From Labilithrix sp. (lineage in GTDB: Bacteria > Myxococcota_A > Polyangia > Polyangiales > Polyangiaceae), in assembly GCA_019637195.1 (NCBI GenBank), contig JAHBWA010000002.1:62001-126000 (forward strand): a stretch of 64,000 bases of DNA. Reading direction: 5' to 3'. Below are positions 1-7,815 of the stretch, piece by piece. The position numbers and the translations under genes are program-made. The notes under the pieces are model-generated. The model was not told where the DNA came from and searched no databases. It saw only the letters and a list, made by a program, of their open reading frames with translations. Position 1 is the stretch's first letter, and every line of letters begins with the position of its first letter.

Positions 1-606
1 GCTGACCGCCGCCCGTCGCGTCGGCGCGCGGAGCTTCGCGATCCCGAAATCGAGGATCTTGACGAGCGCCTTGCCCTCCTCGTCGACCGTGACGAAGACG
101 TTCGACGGCTTCAGGTCGCGGTGAACGACGCCGTCGGCGTGGGCGACGGCGAGCGCTCGCGCGATCTGATAGACGAGCGGGACCACCTTCTCGAGCGGCA
201 TCGGTCCGGTGCGCGCGAGGCGAGCGTCGAGCGACTCGCCGGCGAGCAGCTCCATCACGAGGTACGCGTGCGGACCGTCCTCACCGTGATCGGTCACCGA
301 GACGATGTGCCGGGTCTTGCGCGAGAGCTGCGACGCGATGCGCGCCTCGAGGAGAAAGCGGCTGTCGGCCGACGAGCCGTCGCCGTGCGCGACGTCGCGG
401 AGCACGATCTTGATCGCGACCTCCTCTTTCAGCGACACGTGCTGCGCGGCCCAGACCTCGCCCATCGCGCCGGACCCGACCTTACGGCGGAGCTCATACC
501 TGTTCGCGATGCGCATCCCCGGCGCGAGGTTCGGCGGGACCGACGAGCGCGGCGCAGACGTGGCTTCGGGCGCCGACGGGCCGAAGAAGTCGCTCTCACT
601 CTCCAT
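1..606 (-). CDS. Serine/threonine protein kinase, N-terminal part (runs off window)
   Basis: This is the first 202 codons of a Hanks-type Ser/Thr kinase whose C-terminus lies beyond the left edge. A short Pro/Ser-rich N-tail of about 35 residues precedes the kinase fold. Visible motifs are the glycine loop VGSGAMGEV (about 43-51), the ATP-anchoring Lys in VAIKI (66), the catalytic loop HRDLKPSN (162-169) and the metal-binding DFG (186-188). All catalytic residues are present, so it should be active and phosphorylate cytoplasmic partners. The ATG at 606 is the only good start: the sequence upstream is AT-rich (TTAATATA at 613-620) and no Shine-Dalgarno is visible, so a very short or absent leader is possible. 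It is divergent from the PaaK-like/SufS operon. Whether it carries a membrane segment and sensor domain cannot be seen here. Confidence 0.93.
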   Translation of the reverse strand, partial: MESESDFFGPSAPEATSAPRSSVPPNLAPGMRIANRYELRRKVGSGAMGEVWAAQHVSLKEEVAIKIVLRDVAHGDGSSADSRFLLEARIASQLSRKTRHIVSVTDHGEDGPHAYLVMELLAGESLDARLARTGPMPLEKVVPLVYQIARALAVAHADGVVHRDLKPSNVFVTVDEEGKALVKILDFGIAKLRAPTRRAAVS

Positions 607-741
607 ATCCGCTTAATATACCTACCGGGATTCTCTTCGCCACTCTCCGACCTGCGCGCCGGCGAACGACGCACGACGTGACGCGATGCGCCGGAGGTGT
701 ATGTCTTCTCTACGCTTTCGGGCCCTGCTAAGCAGCACCCG

Positions 742-2070
742 ATGCTGTTCGACGCAGCGCTTCGCCGCGATCCCGAGCACGAGAGCCGAACCCTCGACGC
801 CGTCCGGCGCGCGCTCGGCTCGGTCCCCTTCTACGCGAAGCAGGATCTCGCCCGCGCCGTGGCCGACGACGCGCCGCTCGACGACGTGCTCGCGCGGCTG
901 CCGCTCCTCACGCGCGAGCGGGTCCGCCCGACGCTGCCGAAGATGTGGTTCCCCGAGGGGCGCGACGCGAAGGCGGAGCTCGCGTCGGGCGCGATCTCCG
1001 TCGTCGACACGGGCAGCGCGGACGCGCGCGTGCGCGTCCTGTTCGACGCCGCGTGGTGGCGCGCCCAGGAGCGCCGCGCGCTCGCGATCCACCCGCGCGC
1101 GCAGGCCGCGCTCGCCGGCGAGCTCGGCGCGTTCCGCGACGCGGTGCTCTGGGTGCCCGAGCGCGGGACGGGCTCCTGCGGCGCGGGCGATCCGGGCTAC
1201 GAGGACCGGCTCGAGGGCGCGCGCCTCCACCTGAACTCGCGCCAGGACCCGACGTTCTGGACCGAGCCGGTGATGACGCGGATGCTCGACGAGCTGTCGA
1301 CGCACGAGACGACCGCGCTCCTCGCCGATCCGTTCTACCTCGACGTGCTCGCGCGCCACGCCGCCGTCCTCGGGCGCCGCCTCGACGTGCGCGGCTTCAT
1401 CGCGACGACGCGAGCGCGCGCGACGCGGGCGCACCGTGACGCGCTCGCCCGCGTCTACCGCGGCGCCGTCGTCGACGTCCTCGCCGCGCGCGAGGTCGGC
1501 GCGCTCTTCGTCGGGGGAGGCGACGACCTCATGCATCACGCCCCGTTCTCGACGCACGTCGAGCTCCTGCGGGCGAAGGTCGCCACGCCGGGCGCGGAGG
1601 ACGTGGCCCTCGTCGTCGTGACCACGCTCGAGCGAGACGTCCAGCCGCTCGTTCGCTACGTCCTCGGCGATCTGGTGCAGGTCGCGCGCGGCGAGGGCGC
1701 GGAGCCGCGGCGGGACGGCCGGTTCACGACCGTCCCGCCGATCGCCACGGCGGAGGGCTCTGTCGACGACGCGCTCGTCCGCCCCGACGGCGCGCTCGTG
1801 ACGCCGGGCGCGGTCGACCGCGCGATCGGCGCCGCCGGTCCGCGCGCCTACCAGGTCGTGCAGGTGGACGCCGGCGCCGTCGAGGCCGAGATCGTCGGCG
1901 GGTCCCCTGCGCACGTCGAGCAGGCGCTCGCGCCGCTCTTGTCCGGGATGCGCGTGACGGTCCGCAGCTCGACGGCGATCGGCGCGGAGCCCACTGGAAA
2001 GTACCGAACGACACGGCGGCGAGCGCCCCTCGCCCTCTCCAGCGTCTTCGACGCATGCGAAGGAGTATGA
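742..2070 (+). CDS. PaaK-like adenylate-forming protein, degenerate
   Basis: About 442 residues from the ATG at 742; an in-frame GTG at 697 would add 15, and a GGAGG lies at 693-697. The C-terminal half keeps the layout of phenylacetate-CoA ligase/PaaK-type enzymes: a RYVLGDL motif (the R-x-x-G-D motif of the superfamily) followed by a small C-terminal domain ending near TGKYR. The Ser/Thr/Gly-rich ATP loop expected in the first half (TSGTTG-like) is replaced by DTGSADARVRV, so ATP use is doubtful. The stop lies 3 bp before the ATG of the cysteine desulfurase, and the AAGGAG serving that gene is inside the end of this one. The two are therefore surely co-transcribed and possibly act together in sulfur or acyl chemistry. 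Family assignment is by motif; substrate unknown. Confidence 0.75.
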   Translation: MLFDAALRRDPEHESRTLDAVRRALGSVPFYAKQDLARAVADDAPLDDVLARLPLLTRERVRPTLPKMWFPEGRDAKAELASGAISVVDTGSADARVRVLFDAAWWRAQERRALAIHPRAQAALAGELGAFRDAVLWVPERGTGSCGAGDPGYEDRLEGARLHLNSRQDPTFWTEPVMTRMLDELSTHETTALLADPFYLDVLARHAAVLGRRLDVRGFIATTRARATRAHRDALARVYRGAVVDVLAAREVGALFVGGGDDLMHHAPFSTHVELLRAKVATPGAEDVALVVVTTLERDVQPLVRYVLGDLVQVARGEGAEPRRDGRFTTVPPIATAEGSVDDALVRPDGALVTPGAVDRAIGAAGPRAYQVVQVDAGAVEAEIVGGSPAHVEQALAPLLSGMRVTVRSSTAIGAEPTGKYRTTRRRAPLALSSVFDACEGV

Positions 2071-2073
2071 GCG

Positions 2074-3297
2074 ATGAAGGACCAGATCAGCCACGTAGCC
2101 TCCCGCGTCCGCGCGCAGATCCCGCTGCTCGCGCGCAAGCTCGGCGGCCGCCCGCTCGTCTTCCTCGACAACGCGTCGACGACGCCGAAGCCTCAGGCCG
2201 TCATCGACGCGGTCGTCGGCTACTACGAGTCGTCCACCGCCAACGTTCACCGCGGCGTCCACTCGCTCGGTGAGGAGGCGACGCGCCTCTTCGACGACGC
2301 GCGGCGCGAGGTCGCCACGCTCATCGGCGCGTCGCCCGCCGAGATCGTCCTCGTCCGCGGGACGACGGAGGCGATCAACTTCGTCGCCAACGGCCTCGAG
2401 CTCGGCCCGGAAGACGAGGTCGTCTTCCCCGCGAGCGAGCACCACGCCAACTGGATCCCCTGGCGCGTCCACGGCAAGCCGGTGCCGATGCCGATCGACG
2501 ACGACGGGCTGCCGCGCTGGGAGACCCTCGAGTCGCTCATCACCCCGAAGACGAAGCTCGTCTCCGTCGGCCACGTCTCGAACGTCACGGGCGCCGTCGC
2601 CCCGGTCGAGGAGATCGTGCGGATCGCCCACGCGCGCGGCGTCCCCGTGCTGCTCGACGCGGCGCAGTCGCTCTCCCACCTGCCGCTCGACGTGACGCGC
2701 CTCGGCGTCGATTTCCTCGCCGCGTCGAGCCACAAGGCGTTCGGCCCGTCCGGCGTCGGCATCCTCTGGAGCAAGAAGGACTTCCTCCAGAAGTGCCCGC
2801 TCTACCAGGTGGGCGGCGGGATGATCTCGCTCAACAACGACATCGACGTCGGCGGCTTCGTCCCGCGCGACGCGCCGTTCAAGTTCGAGGCCGGCACCCC
2901 GGCGATCGAGGCGACGATCGGCTTCGGCGCCGCGGTGAAATGGATGCGCGCCGTCGGGATGGACGCGATCCGCGAGCACGATCTCGCGATGAGCCGGTAC
3001 CTCATCGACGGCCTGGCCGACATCCCCGGCGTGCGCGTCCTCGCGAAGGACCTCCCGGTCGAGAAGCGGATCGCGCTCGCCACCTTCGTGGTCGACGCGC
3101 CCGCGATGACCCAGGAGAGCGTCGCGCGCGCCCTCTGCGACATGTTCGCGGTCTGCGTCTCGGCGGGCTTCCACTGCACCCACGTGCTCCACCACCGCGC
3201 GCACCTCCCGGGGACGGTCCGCGCCAGCCCGCACGTCTTCAACACGACCGAGGAGATCGATCTCCTTCTCGAGGGCGTCCGCGAGATCGCGAGCTGA
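2074..3297 (+). CDS. sufS: Cysteine desulfurase, SufS/CsdA class
   Basis: A PLP-dependent class V aminotransferase of 407 residues that removes sulfur from L-cysteine to give alanine and an enzyme persulfide. The N-terminal signature FLDNASTTPKP, the strand VLLDAAQS and the PLP lysine in SSHKAFGPSG (Lys221) are intact. The catalytic cysteine lies in SAGFHCTHV (Cys368), in the position expected for SufS-type (group II) enzymes. Length fits the family (about 405). A good ribosome binding site (AAGGAG, 2060-2065) precedes the ATG. No sufBCD, sufE or iscU genes are visible, so it is not in a complete Suf operon; its only partner is the upstream PaaK-like protein. It may supply sulfur to a special pathway rather than general Fe-S assembly; that last point is inference. 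Confidence 0.93.
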   Translation: MKDQISHVASRVRAQIPLLARKLGGRPLVFLDNASTTPKPQAVIDAVVGYYESSTANVHRGVHSLGEEATRLFDDARREVATLIGASPAEIVLVRGTTEAINFVANGLELGPEDEVVFPASEHHANWIPWRVHGKPVPMPIDDDGLPRWETLESLITPKTKLVSVGHVSNVTGAVAPVEEIVRIAHARGVPVLLDAAQSLSHLPLDVTRLGVDFLAASSHKAFGPSGVGILWSKKDFLQKCPLYQVGGGMISLNNDIDVGGFVPRDAPFKFEAGTPAIEATIGFGAAVKWMRAVGMDAIREHDLAMSRYLIDGLADIPGVRVLAKDLPVEKRIALATFVVDAPAMTQESVARALCDMFAVCVSAGFHCTHVLHHRAHLPGTVRASPHVFNTTEEIDLLLEGVREIAS

Positions 3298-3355
3298 CGA
3301 GCTCGGCGAGTGAACTGCCTGGCGGCTCGCGAGGAGCGGCCTGCCTCGGTGAGCC

Positions 3356-3445
3356 GGGCCGCGCGCGACCTTCGGCCACCGGGCCGCGCGCGACCTTCGG
3401 CCGCCGGGCCGCGCGCGATCGTCGGCCGCCGGGCCGCGCGCGATC
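3356..3445. repeat. 25-bp GC-rich tandem repeat
   Basis: Copies begin at 3356, 3381 and 3406, with a partial fourth at 3431. Each begins GGGCCGCGCGCGA and carries a variable CTTCGGCC/TCGTCGGCC part. The array fills most of the gap between the sufS stop and the yaeQ start and contains no open gene of its own. GGCCGCGCG is partly self-complementary, so it could fold. It may also simply be replication slippage. Confidence 0.85.
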
Positions 3446-3461
3446 GGGTAGTCTCCGGCCC

Positions 3462-4007
3462 GTGGCGCTGACGGCGACGGTCCATCACTTCGAGGTCTCG
3501 CTCTCCGACGTCGATCGCGGGGTCTACACGAGCCTCGACTTCCGCGTCGCGCAGCACCCCTCGGAGACGACGCGCTGGATGCTCACGCGGACGCTCGCCT
3601 ACTGCCTCGCGTACGAGGACGGGATCGCGTTCAGCAAGGGCGGCCTCTCCTCGACCGACGAGGCGCCGATCGCGATCCGCGACGCTACGGGCCTGCTCGT
3701 GTGGTGGATCGACGTCGGAGCGCCGTCCGCCGAGCGGCTCCACAGGGCGTCGAAGGCCGCCCGCGTGGCCGTCTACACGCACGACCTCGCGCAGCTCCGC
3801 CGCCAGACCGAGGGGCAGAACGTCCACAAGGCCGAGACCGTGGAGATCTGGGCGATCGATCCGTCGTTCCTCGACGCGCTCGCGGCGAAGGTCGGTCGGC
3901 GCGCGCGGCTCGAGCTCACGCGCACCGACGGATGCCTCTACGTGACGATCGACGGCGACACGCTCGAGACGACGCTCACGAAGACGACGCTCGCGCCCGA
4001 GGCGTGA
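3462..4007 (+). CDS. yaeQ: YaeQ family protein
   Basis: A 181-residue protein matching YaeQ in length and in conserved stretches: the start ALTATVHHFEVSLSDVDRGV, the segment HPSETTRWMLTRTLAY, and YEDGIAFSKGGLSSTDEAPI. YaeQ has a PD-(D/E)XK nuclease-like fold; E. coli YaeQ was linked to suppression of rfaH-dependent haemolysin expression, but its biochemical role is not settled. The GTG at 3462 gives the standard family N-terminus; open frame upstream runs only through the tandem repeat and the shadow of sufS. It is followed by about 117 bp of non-coding DNA and then the methyltransferase on the same strand. Confidence 0.9.
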   Translation: MALTATVHHFEVSLSDVDRGVYTSLDFRVAQHPSETTRWMLTRTLAYCLAYEDGIAFSKGGLSSTDEAPIAIRDATGLLVWWIDVGAPSAERLHRASKAARVAVYTHDLAQLRRQTEGQNVHKAETVEIWAIDPSFLDALAAKVGRRARLELTRTDGCLYVTIDGDTLETTLTKTTLAPEA

Positions 4008-4124
4008 CCGACCGGGGCCCTCGCTCACCGGAGCCTGACCGGCCGAGCCCGTCGCTCGTCGACGAGAGACGCAGGGGACCGCGCCGGTCTGTATTTCGCC
4101 GGCGCGGGGCGGTAGCTTCGCGGC

Positions 4125-4859
4125 GTGGCGGCCTCCTCGATCGACGACGTGCGCGCGGTCGTGCATCGGCTGTTCATCGCGACCGCCGGCGCCTCGCTCC
4201 GCAAGGAAGACGAACAGAAGAGCCGCGAGGTCGCGGCGCTGCTCGCTCGCCTCGCGCGGGTCCGCAAGGGCGCGCACCTCGTCGACGCGGCCGCCGGCAA
4301 GGCCAGCGTGGGCCTCGTCGCCGCCGAGCTGCTCCCGATCGCGGCGCTCACCGTCCTCGAGCGCGATCCGGGCCGAGTCGAGGCGTGCCTTCGCGCCGCG
4401 GCGAGGTTGACGCGCCCGGTCCGGATCGACGTCCGCCACGCCGACGTCGCCGCCGCCGCCGCCTGGCCCGAGGCGCCCGACGCGGTCGTCGCCCTCCACG
4501 CCTGCGGCCCGGCGGCGGACCACGTGATCGATCAGGCGATCCGGGCGCGGGCGCGCTTCGTCTTCGTCGTCCCGTGCTGCTACGGCGAAGCGATCCCCTT
4601 CTTCGCGCGCGCGGACGCGGTCGTTCGCGAACAGGGGTACGTAGCCGACGCTCTCTTGCGGCAGCGCATCCGCGCGTCGCTCATCGACATGGAGCGCAAG
4701 CTCCGCCTCGAGCTCGCCGGTTACGAGACCGAGCTCGAGGAGCTGGTCGGCCCGACGGTGACGCCGCACAACCTGCTCTTTCGCGCGCGCCGCGCGGGTG
4801 ATCCGGTCCGGATCGAGCGGGCGGCCGCCCGCCTCGCCGCGCTCCGCGGGAGGCGATGA
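4125..4859 (+). CDS. SAM-dependent methyltransferase, METTL25/TRM13-like fold
   Basis: 244 residues starting at GTG. The SAM-binding core shows HLVDAAAGKASVGL (motif I, around residues 51-64) and LTVLERDP (motif II). It then shows VALHACGPAADHVID followed by VPCCYGE, the HxCG ... PCC pattern seen in TRM13/METTL25-type methyltransferases. The substrate cannot be read from sequence; tRNA or small-molecule methylation are both possible. It is convergent with the BY-kinase-like gene downstream (7 bp apart). It probably is not part of the EPS locus. Confidence 0.75.
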   Translation: MAASSIDDVRAVVHRLFIATAGASLRKEDEQKSREVAALLARLARVRKGAHLVDAAAGKASVGLVAAELLPIAALTVLERDPGRVEACLRAAARLTRPVRIDVRHADVAAAAAWPEAPDAVVALHACGPAADHVIDQAIRARARFVFVVPCCYGEAIPFFARADAVVREQGYVADALLRQRIRASLIDMERKLRLELAGYETELEELVGPTVTPHNLLFRARRAGDPVRIERAAARLAALRGRR

Positions 4860-4865
4860 CGCGCG

Positions 4866-6326
4866 CTACGGCGCGTCGATGAGCGCGATCCCGAGCGCCT
4901 TCTTCCCCGGGATCTGCTCGGCGGCGCGGCGCACGTCGCGCGCGGTGGAGCCGCCGGCGCGGACCGCGAGCAGCGTCGCGTCGGCGAGCGACACGAGCTG
5001 GCTGACGAACGGCGTCCCGCGCAGCGCCGGCGTGTCGATGATGATGTAGTCGTAGCTCACGCGCACGAGGCGGTCGATGAGCGCCTCGAAGCGCTGGTGC
5101 TCGAAGCGGACCTGCGGCGCGCCCGGAGGATTCACGATCCCGGCGACGTGGAGCTGCGGGCTCACCTCGACGAGCTTGTACGGAGCGAGCCACGAGACGC
5201 TCTCGGCCGGGACGCTCGACGGGAAGCGATCGAGCGCGAAGATCTTCGCCAGCGCAGGATCGAAGTAGTTCGCGTCGACGAGGAGCACGCGCGTGGACGA
5301 CTGCTCGGCGAGGGCCAGCGCGAGGTTGACCGCGCAGGTGGTCTTGCCCTCGTTCGGGGCGCCGCTCGACACCGCGAGGACGCGCGGCATGCTCTTGGCG
5401 ACGAGCGCGTCGCGCAAGATCCGGTAGCTCGTCGCGCGATCCGAGTTCGGCTCGTTGATCATCACGAGTCGGCTGTCGTACGGGCCCGGCAAGGAATGGA
5501 TCGGGTACGGGTCGTGAGGACGAAGCGCGAGCGCCGCAGCCGGCACGTCGTGCGCGACCGGCGGCGGAGCGCTCGGGGTCGTCGAGGTCACCGGGACGGG
5601 ATAGGCCGACGATCGCTGGCCGGCAGGCTGCGCCGCGGGCGGGACCGCCGGCTGCGCCGGGACCGCCGGCTGCGCCGCGTGCTGCATCCGCGCCGTGTTC
5701 GGCGCCGCCTCGATGACCTCGGTCGTCGCTCCGACGGACGCCTGCGACGATCCGGAGCGGACGACCTCGGCGTCCTCCACGTCGTGAACGTCCCAGCCGC
5801 TCGCCGCCGGGAGCCGGCGATCGGACGACGTCGGTCGGCGCGGCTCGCCTGTCAGGCTCCCGGGCACGTTCGCGGGAAGGCCGATGTACGTCTCTTCGAT
5901 GATCCGCTTCTGCGGGCCGCTGTTGCTTGCCACGTTGTCCTGCCAGAACGGCGCGGTTTGCGTGAAGTCCTTCGGCGGCTGCGCACCCGAGTACGGCGGC
6001 GGGAGCGGCTCGATCGAGCCGGAGGACGTCGTCTGCGGCGGCGGGCCTGTCACCATCCGCGGCGGCGGCCCCGTCTCGGCGCCCGGCGGAGGCTTGGAGT
6101 CCATCGCGGCGATCCGCGCGAGCACCCGCTGCTTGCGCGCCTCTGCCTCGGTCAGCGGGTTCTTGTCCACGCCGCCGAGATGCGGAGCCGGCGCGAGGCC
6201 CATGACCGTCTGGCGCATCCGCAGGTTGGGCGGATGGAAGAGCGGATCGGACGCGCCGGTCTTCGGCGCCTCGCTCCCCTCGTGCGCCTTCGGAGGCCCC
6301 CCACCGTGGGGCGGAGACTCGGACAT
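4866..6326 (-). CDS. EPS-locus BY-kinase/CpsD-like ATPase with long N-terminal tail
   Basis: 486 residues. The first 270 or so are Pro/Ala/Gln-rich and low in complexity, with no membrane segment. The C-terminal 200 form a P-loop ATPase like bacterial tyrosine kinases (CpsD, Wzc C-domain): Walker A SSGAPNEGKTT with Lys328, a Walker A'-like VLLVDANYFDP, and Walker B DYIIIDTPAL. The family acts with a Wzz-type membrane partner to control EPS polymerisation; a candidate partner is at 19989-21527. Two things are odd: the usual DxD of Walker A' reads DANYFD, and the protein ends at GIALIDAP without the tyrosine cluster that BY-kinases phosphorylate. It may be an ATPase regulator rather than a tyrosine autokinase. 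Confidence 0.88.
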   Translation of the reverse strand: MSESPPHGGGPPKAHEGSEAPKTGASDPLFHPPNLRMRQTVMGLAPAPHLGGVDKNPLTEAEARKQRVLARIAAMDSKPPPGAETGPPPRMVTGPPPQTTSSGSIEPLPPPYSGAQPPKDFTQTAPFWQDNVASNSGPQKRIIEETYIGLPANVPGSLTGEPRRPTSSDRRLPAASGWDVHDVEDAEVVRSGSSQASVGATTEVIEAAPNTARMQHAAQPAVPAQPAVPPAAQPAGQRSSAYPVPVTSTTPSAPPPVAHDVPAAALALRPHDPYPIHSLPGPYDSRLVMINEPNSDRATSYRILRDALVAKSMPRVLAVSSGAPNEGKTTCAVNLALALAEQSSTRVLLVDANYFDPALAKIFALDRFPSSVPAESVSWLAPYKLVEVSPQLHVAGIVNPPGAPQVRFEHQRFEALIDRLVRVSYDYIIIDTPALRGTPFVSQLVSLADATLLAVRAGGSTARDVRRAAEQIPGKKALGIALIDAP

Positions 6327-6433
6327 GGCTCGTTCTTGGCTATCACATCCACCGCGACGTGTCAGGCTCGGGGGGCGAGCTCATCCAGTGCGCGGCGGGC
6401 GGCGGCCGAGCTCTGGACGGCGTCGCGCGCGGG

Positions 6434-7789
6434 TCAGCCCTCCTGCAGGATGACCTGGCGCTTCCCGTTTCGCCCCGGCGGGATGTCGTCGAGGAACTCG
6501 CTCGTGACGGGCACGCCCGCGAGGTACCGCTCGAACCCGTCGAGCAAGTAACGGTGCGCCATATCGTCGAACGTGGCGCTCTTCACGAGGCGGAGCGTCA
6601 CCGCCCCGCCCTCGTGCTGAACGGCCTGGAACCCGCGGAACGCGTGCCCGACGTGCGCCAGGAGCGCGTGGACGAAGAGGCCCGCCACCGGGACACCGGC
6701 GCGATCGCGGAGCGTCGCGGTCACGCGGCCCTCGATCGACTTCAGCCGCAGGAGCTGGCGCTGGCAACCGCAACGCGTCAGGTCGCCGGCGACCGCGCGA
6801 TCGCCGTTGAGGTAGCGAATGAACGGCATCGCGCGGTTGTGGAGATCCGTGACCGCGACCTCGCCGACCTCCCCGGGCGCGGCGTGCCGGACGGTGTCGC
6901 CCTCGCGGACCACGACCTCGACGATCACGTTCTCCATCTGGACGTGGAGCCCGTCGTGCTCCGAGCACTCGCTCGCCATCAGCATCACTTCGCGCGAGCC
7001 GTAGGTCTCGAACACCGCAGGGCCGAACGCCTCCTCCATCGTCGCGCGGTCGGAGGGGAGCAGCGCCTCGGCCCCGCAGATGACCGGGATCGTGCCCCAC
7101 GATCGCGCGCCCGTCTCGAGGACGCGACGCGCCAGCGCCCCGCCGGCGCTCGAGAAGCACACGATGACCTCGGGCCGGAAGCGCTTCACCGCCTCGATCG
7201 CCGCATCCAGGCGCTCGGCGGAGCGGACCGTGCAATCGAAGTAGCGCTCGCGCCGGAGCGCGTGGTCGAGCTCGACCTTGGCGCGGCGGAGCCCCCTCTG
7301 GGGAGCGCCCGGCCCCCAGAAATGGAACGCGCGCACCCCGGGGCGGTACCCGGCCCACCCGTAACCACGGAGGCGAACGGCCTGACGCCACGTCTCCGAG
7401 TCCATCTCGTAGCCGAAGGACACCGGCAGCCCGAGCGTCCCGCTCGTCGCCTTGTGGATCTCGACGAACGGCGGCACCGTCGATCGCCGCGTCTCGGCGG
7501 AGCCCTGCGCGTCCGCCCGCGTGAGGAGCGGGATCCGGAGCAAGTCGGCCGGCGCGCGGATCGCGTCGACGTCGAGATCGCGGAGCCGCTCGCGGTAGTA
7601 CGGCACGTGCCGGCGCGCGTGGTTCAGCAGGCCGCGCAGCGCCTCGTGCTGCATCGCGAGGAGATCCTCGAGCGAGTACCACTGCGTCCGCTCGAGCGTA
7701 CGAAGGCGACCCAAGGTCGGCCGGCGCCGCACGACGCCCTCCCACAGCGGAAGGAGCGCGCCCCCGAGAAGACGTCCATATGCGTCCAT
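6434..7789 (-). CDS. PaaK/CapK-like adenylate-forming ligase
   Basis: 451 residues with the phenylacetate-CoA ligase (PaaK)/CapK architecture. The ATP loop region reads HKATSGTLGLPV (near residue 117), the central motif is ETYGSREV and the hinge is MPFIRYLNGDRAV. Near the C-terminus is a GRVTATLRDRAG stretch and a final PPGRNGKRQVI that carries the catalytic Lys expected in this superfamily. CapK-like members occur in many capsule and EPS clusters, where their substrates are mostly unknown. Divergent from the glycosyltransferase at 7816 (26 bp apart), so the two may share a promoter region. The activated acid could be an acyl or aryl group destined for the polysaccharide; that is inference. 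Confidence 0.85.
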   Translation of the reverse strand: MDAYGRLLGGALLPLWEGVVRRRPTLGRLRTLERTQWYSLEDLLAMQHEALRGLLNHARRHVPYYRERLRDLDVDAIRAPADLLRIPLLTRADAQGSAETRRSTVPPFVEIHKATSGTLGLPVSFGYEMDSETWRQAVRLRGYGWAGYRPGVRAFHFWGPGAPQRGLRRAKVELDHALRRERYFDCTVRSAERLDAAIEAVKRFRPEVIVCFSSAGGALARRVLETGARSWGTIPVICGAEALLPSDRATMEEAFGPAVFETYGSREVMLMASECSEHDGLHVQMENVIVEVVVREGDTVRHAAPGEVGEVAVTDLHNRAMPFIRYLNGDRAVAGDLTRCGCQRQLLRLKSIEGRVTATLRDRAGVPVAGLFVHALLAHVGHAFRGFQAVQHEGGAVTLRLVKSATFDDMAHRYLLDGFERYLAGVPVTSEFLDDIPPGRNGKRQVILQEG

Positions 7790-7815
7790 CGCGAGGCAGC
7801 ATACCGTAGTCGCGC

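Noticed and set aside
604..650. TATATT as a -10 promoter element for the Ser/Thr kinase
   Set aside because: It lies about 9 bases before the ATG and no matching -35 could be found at the right distance; only noted as AT-rich.
622..3234. 870-codon open frame on the minus strand over the PaaK-like and SufS genes
   Set aside because: It is an antisense shadow: Arg/Asp/Glu/Val-rich with no motif, while the plus-strand genes have clear family motifs.
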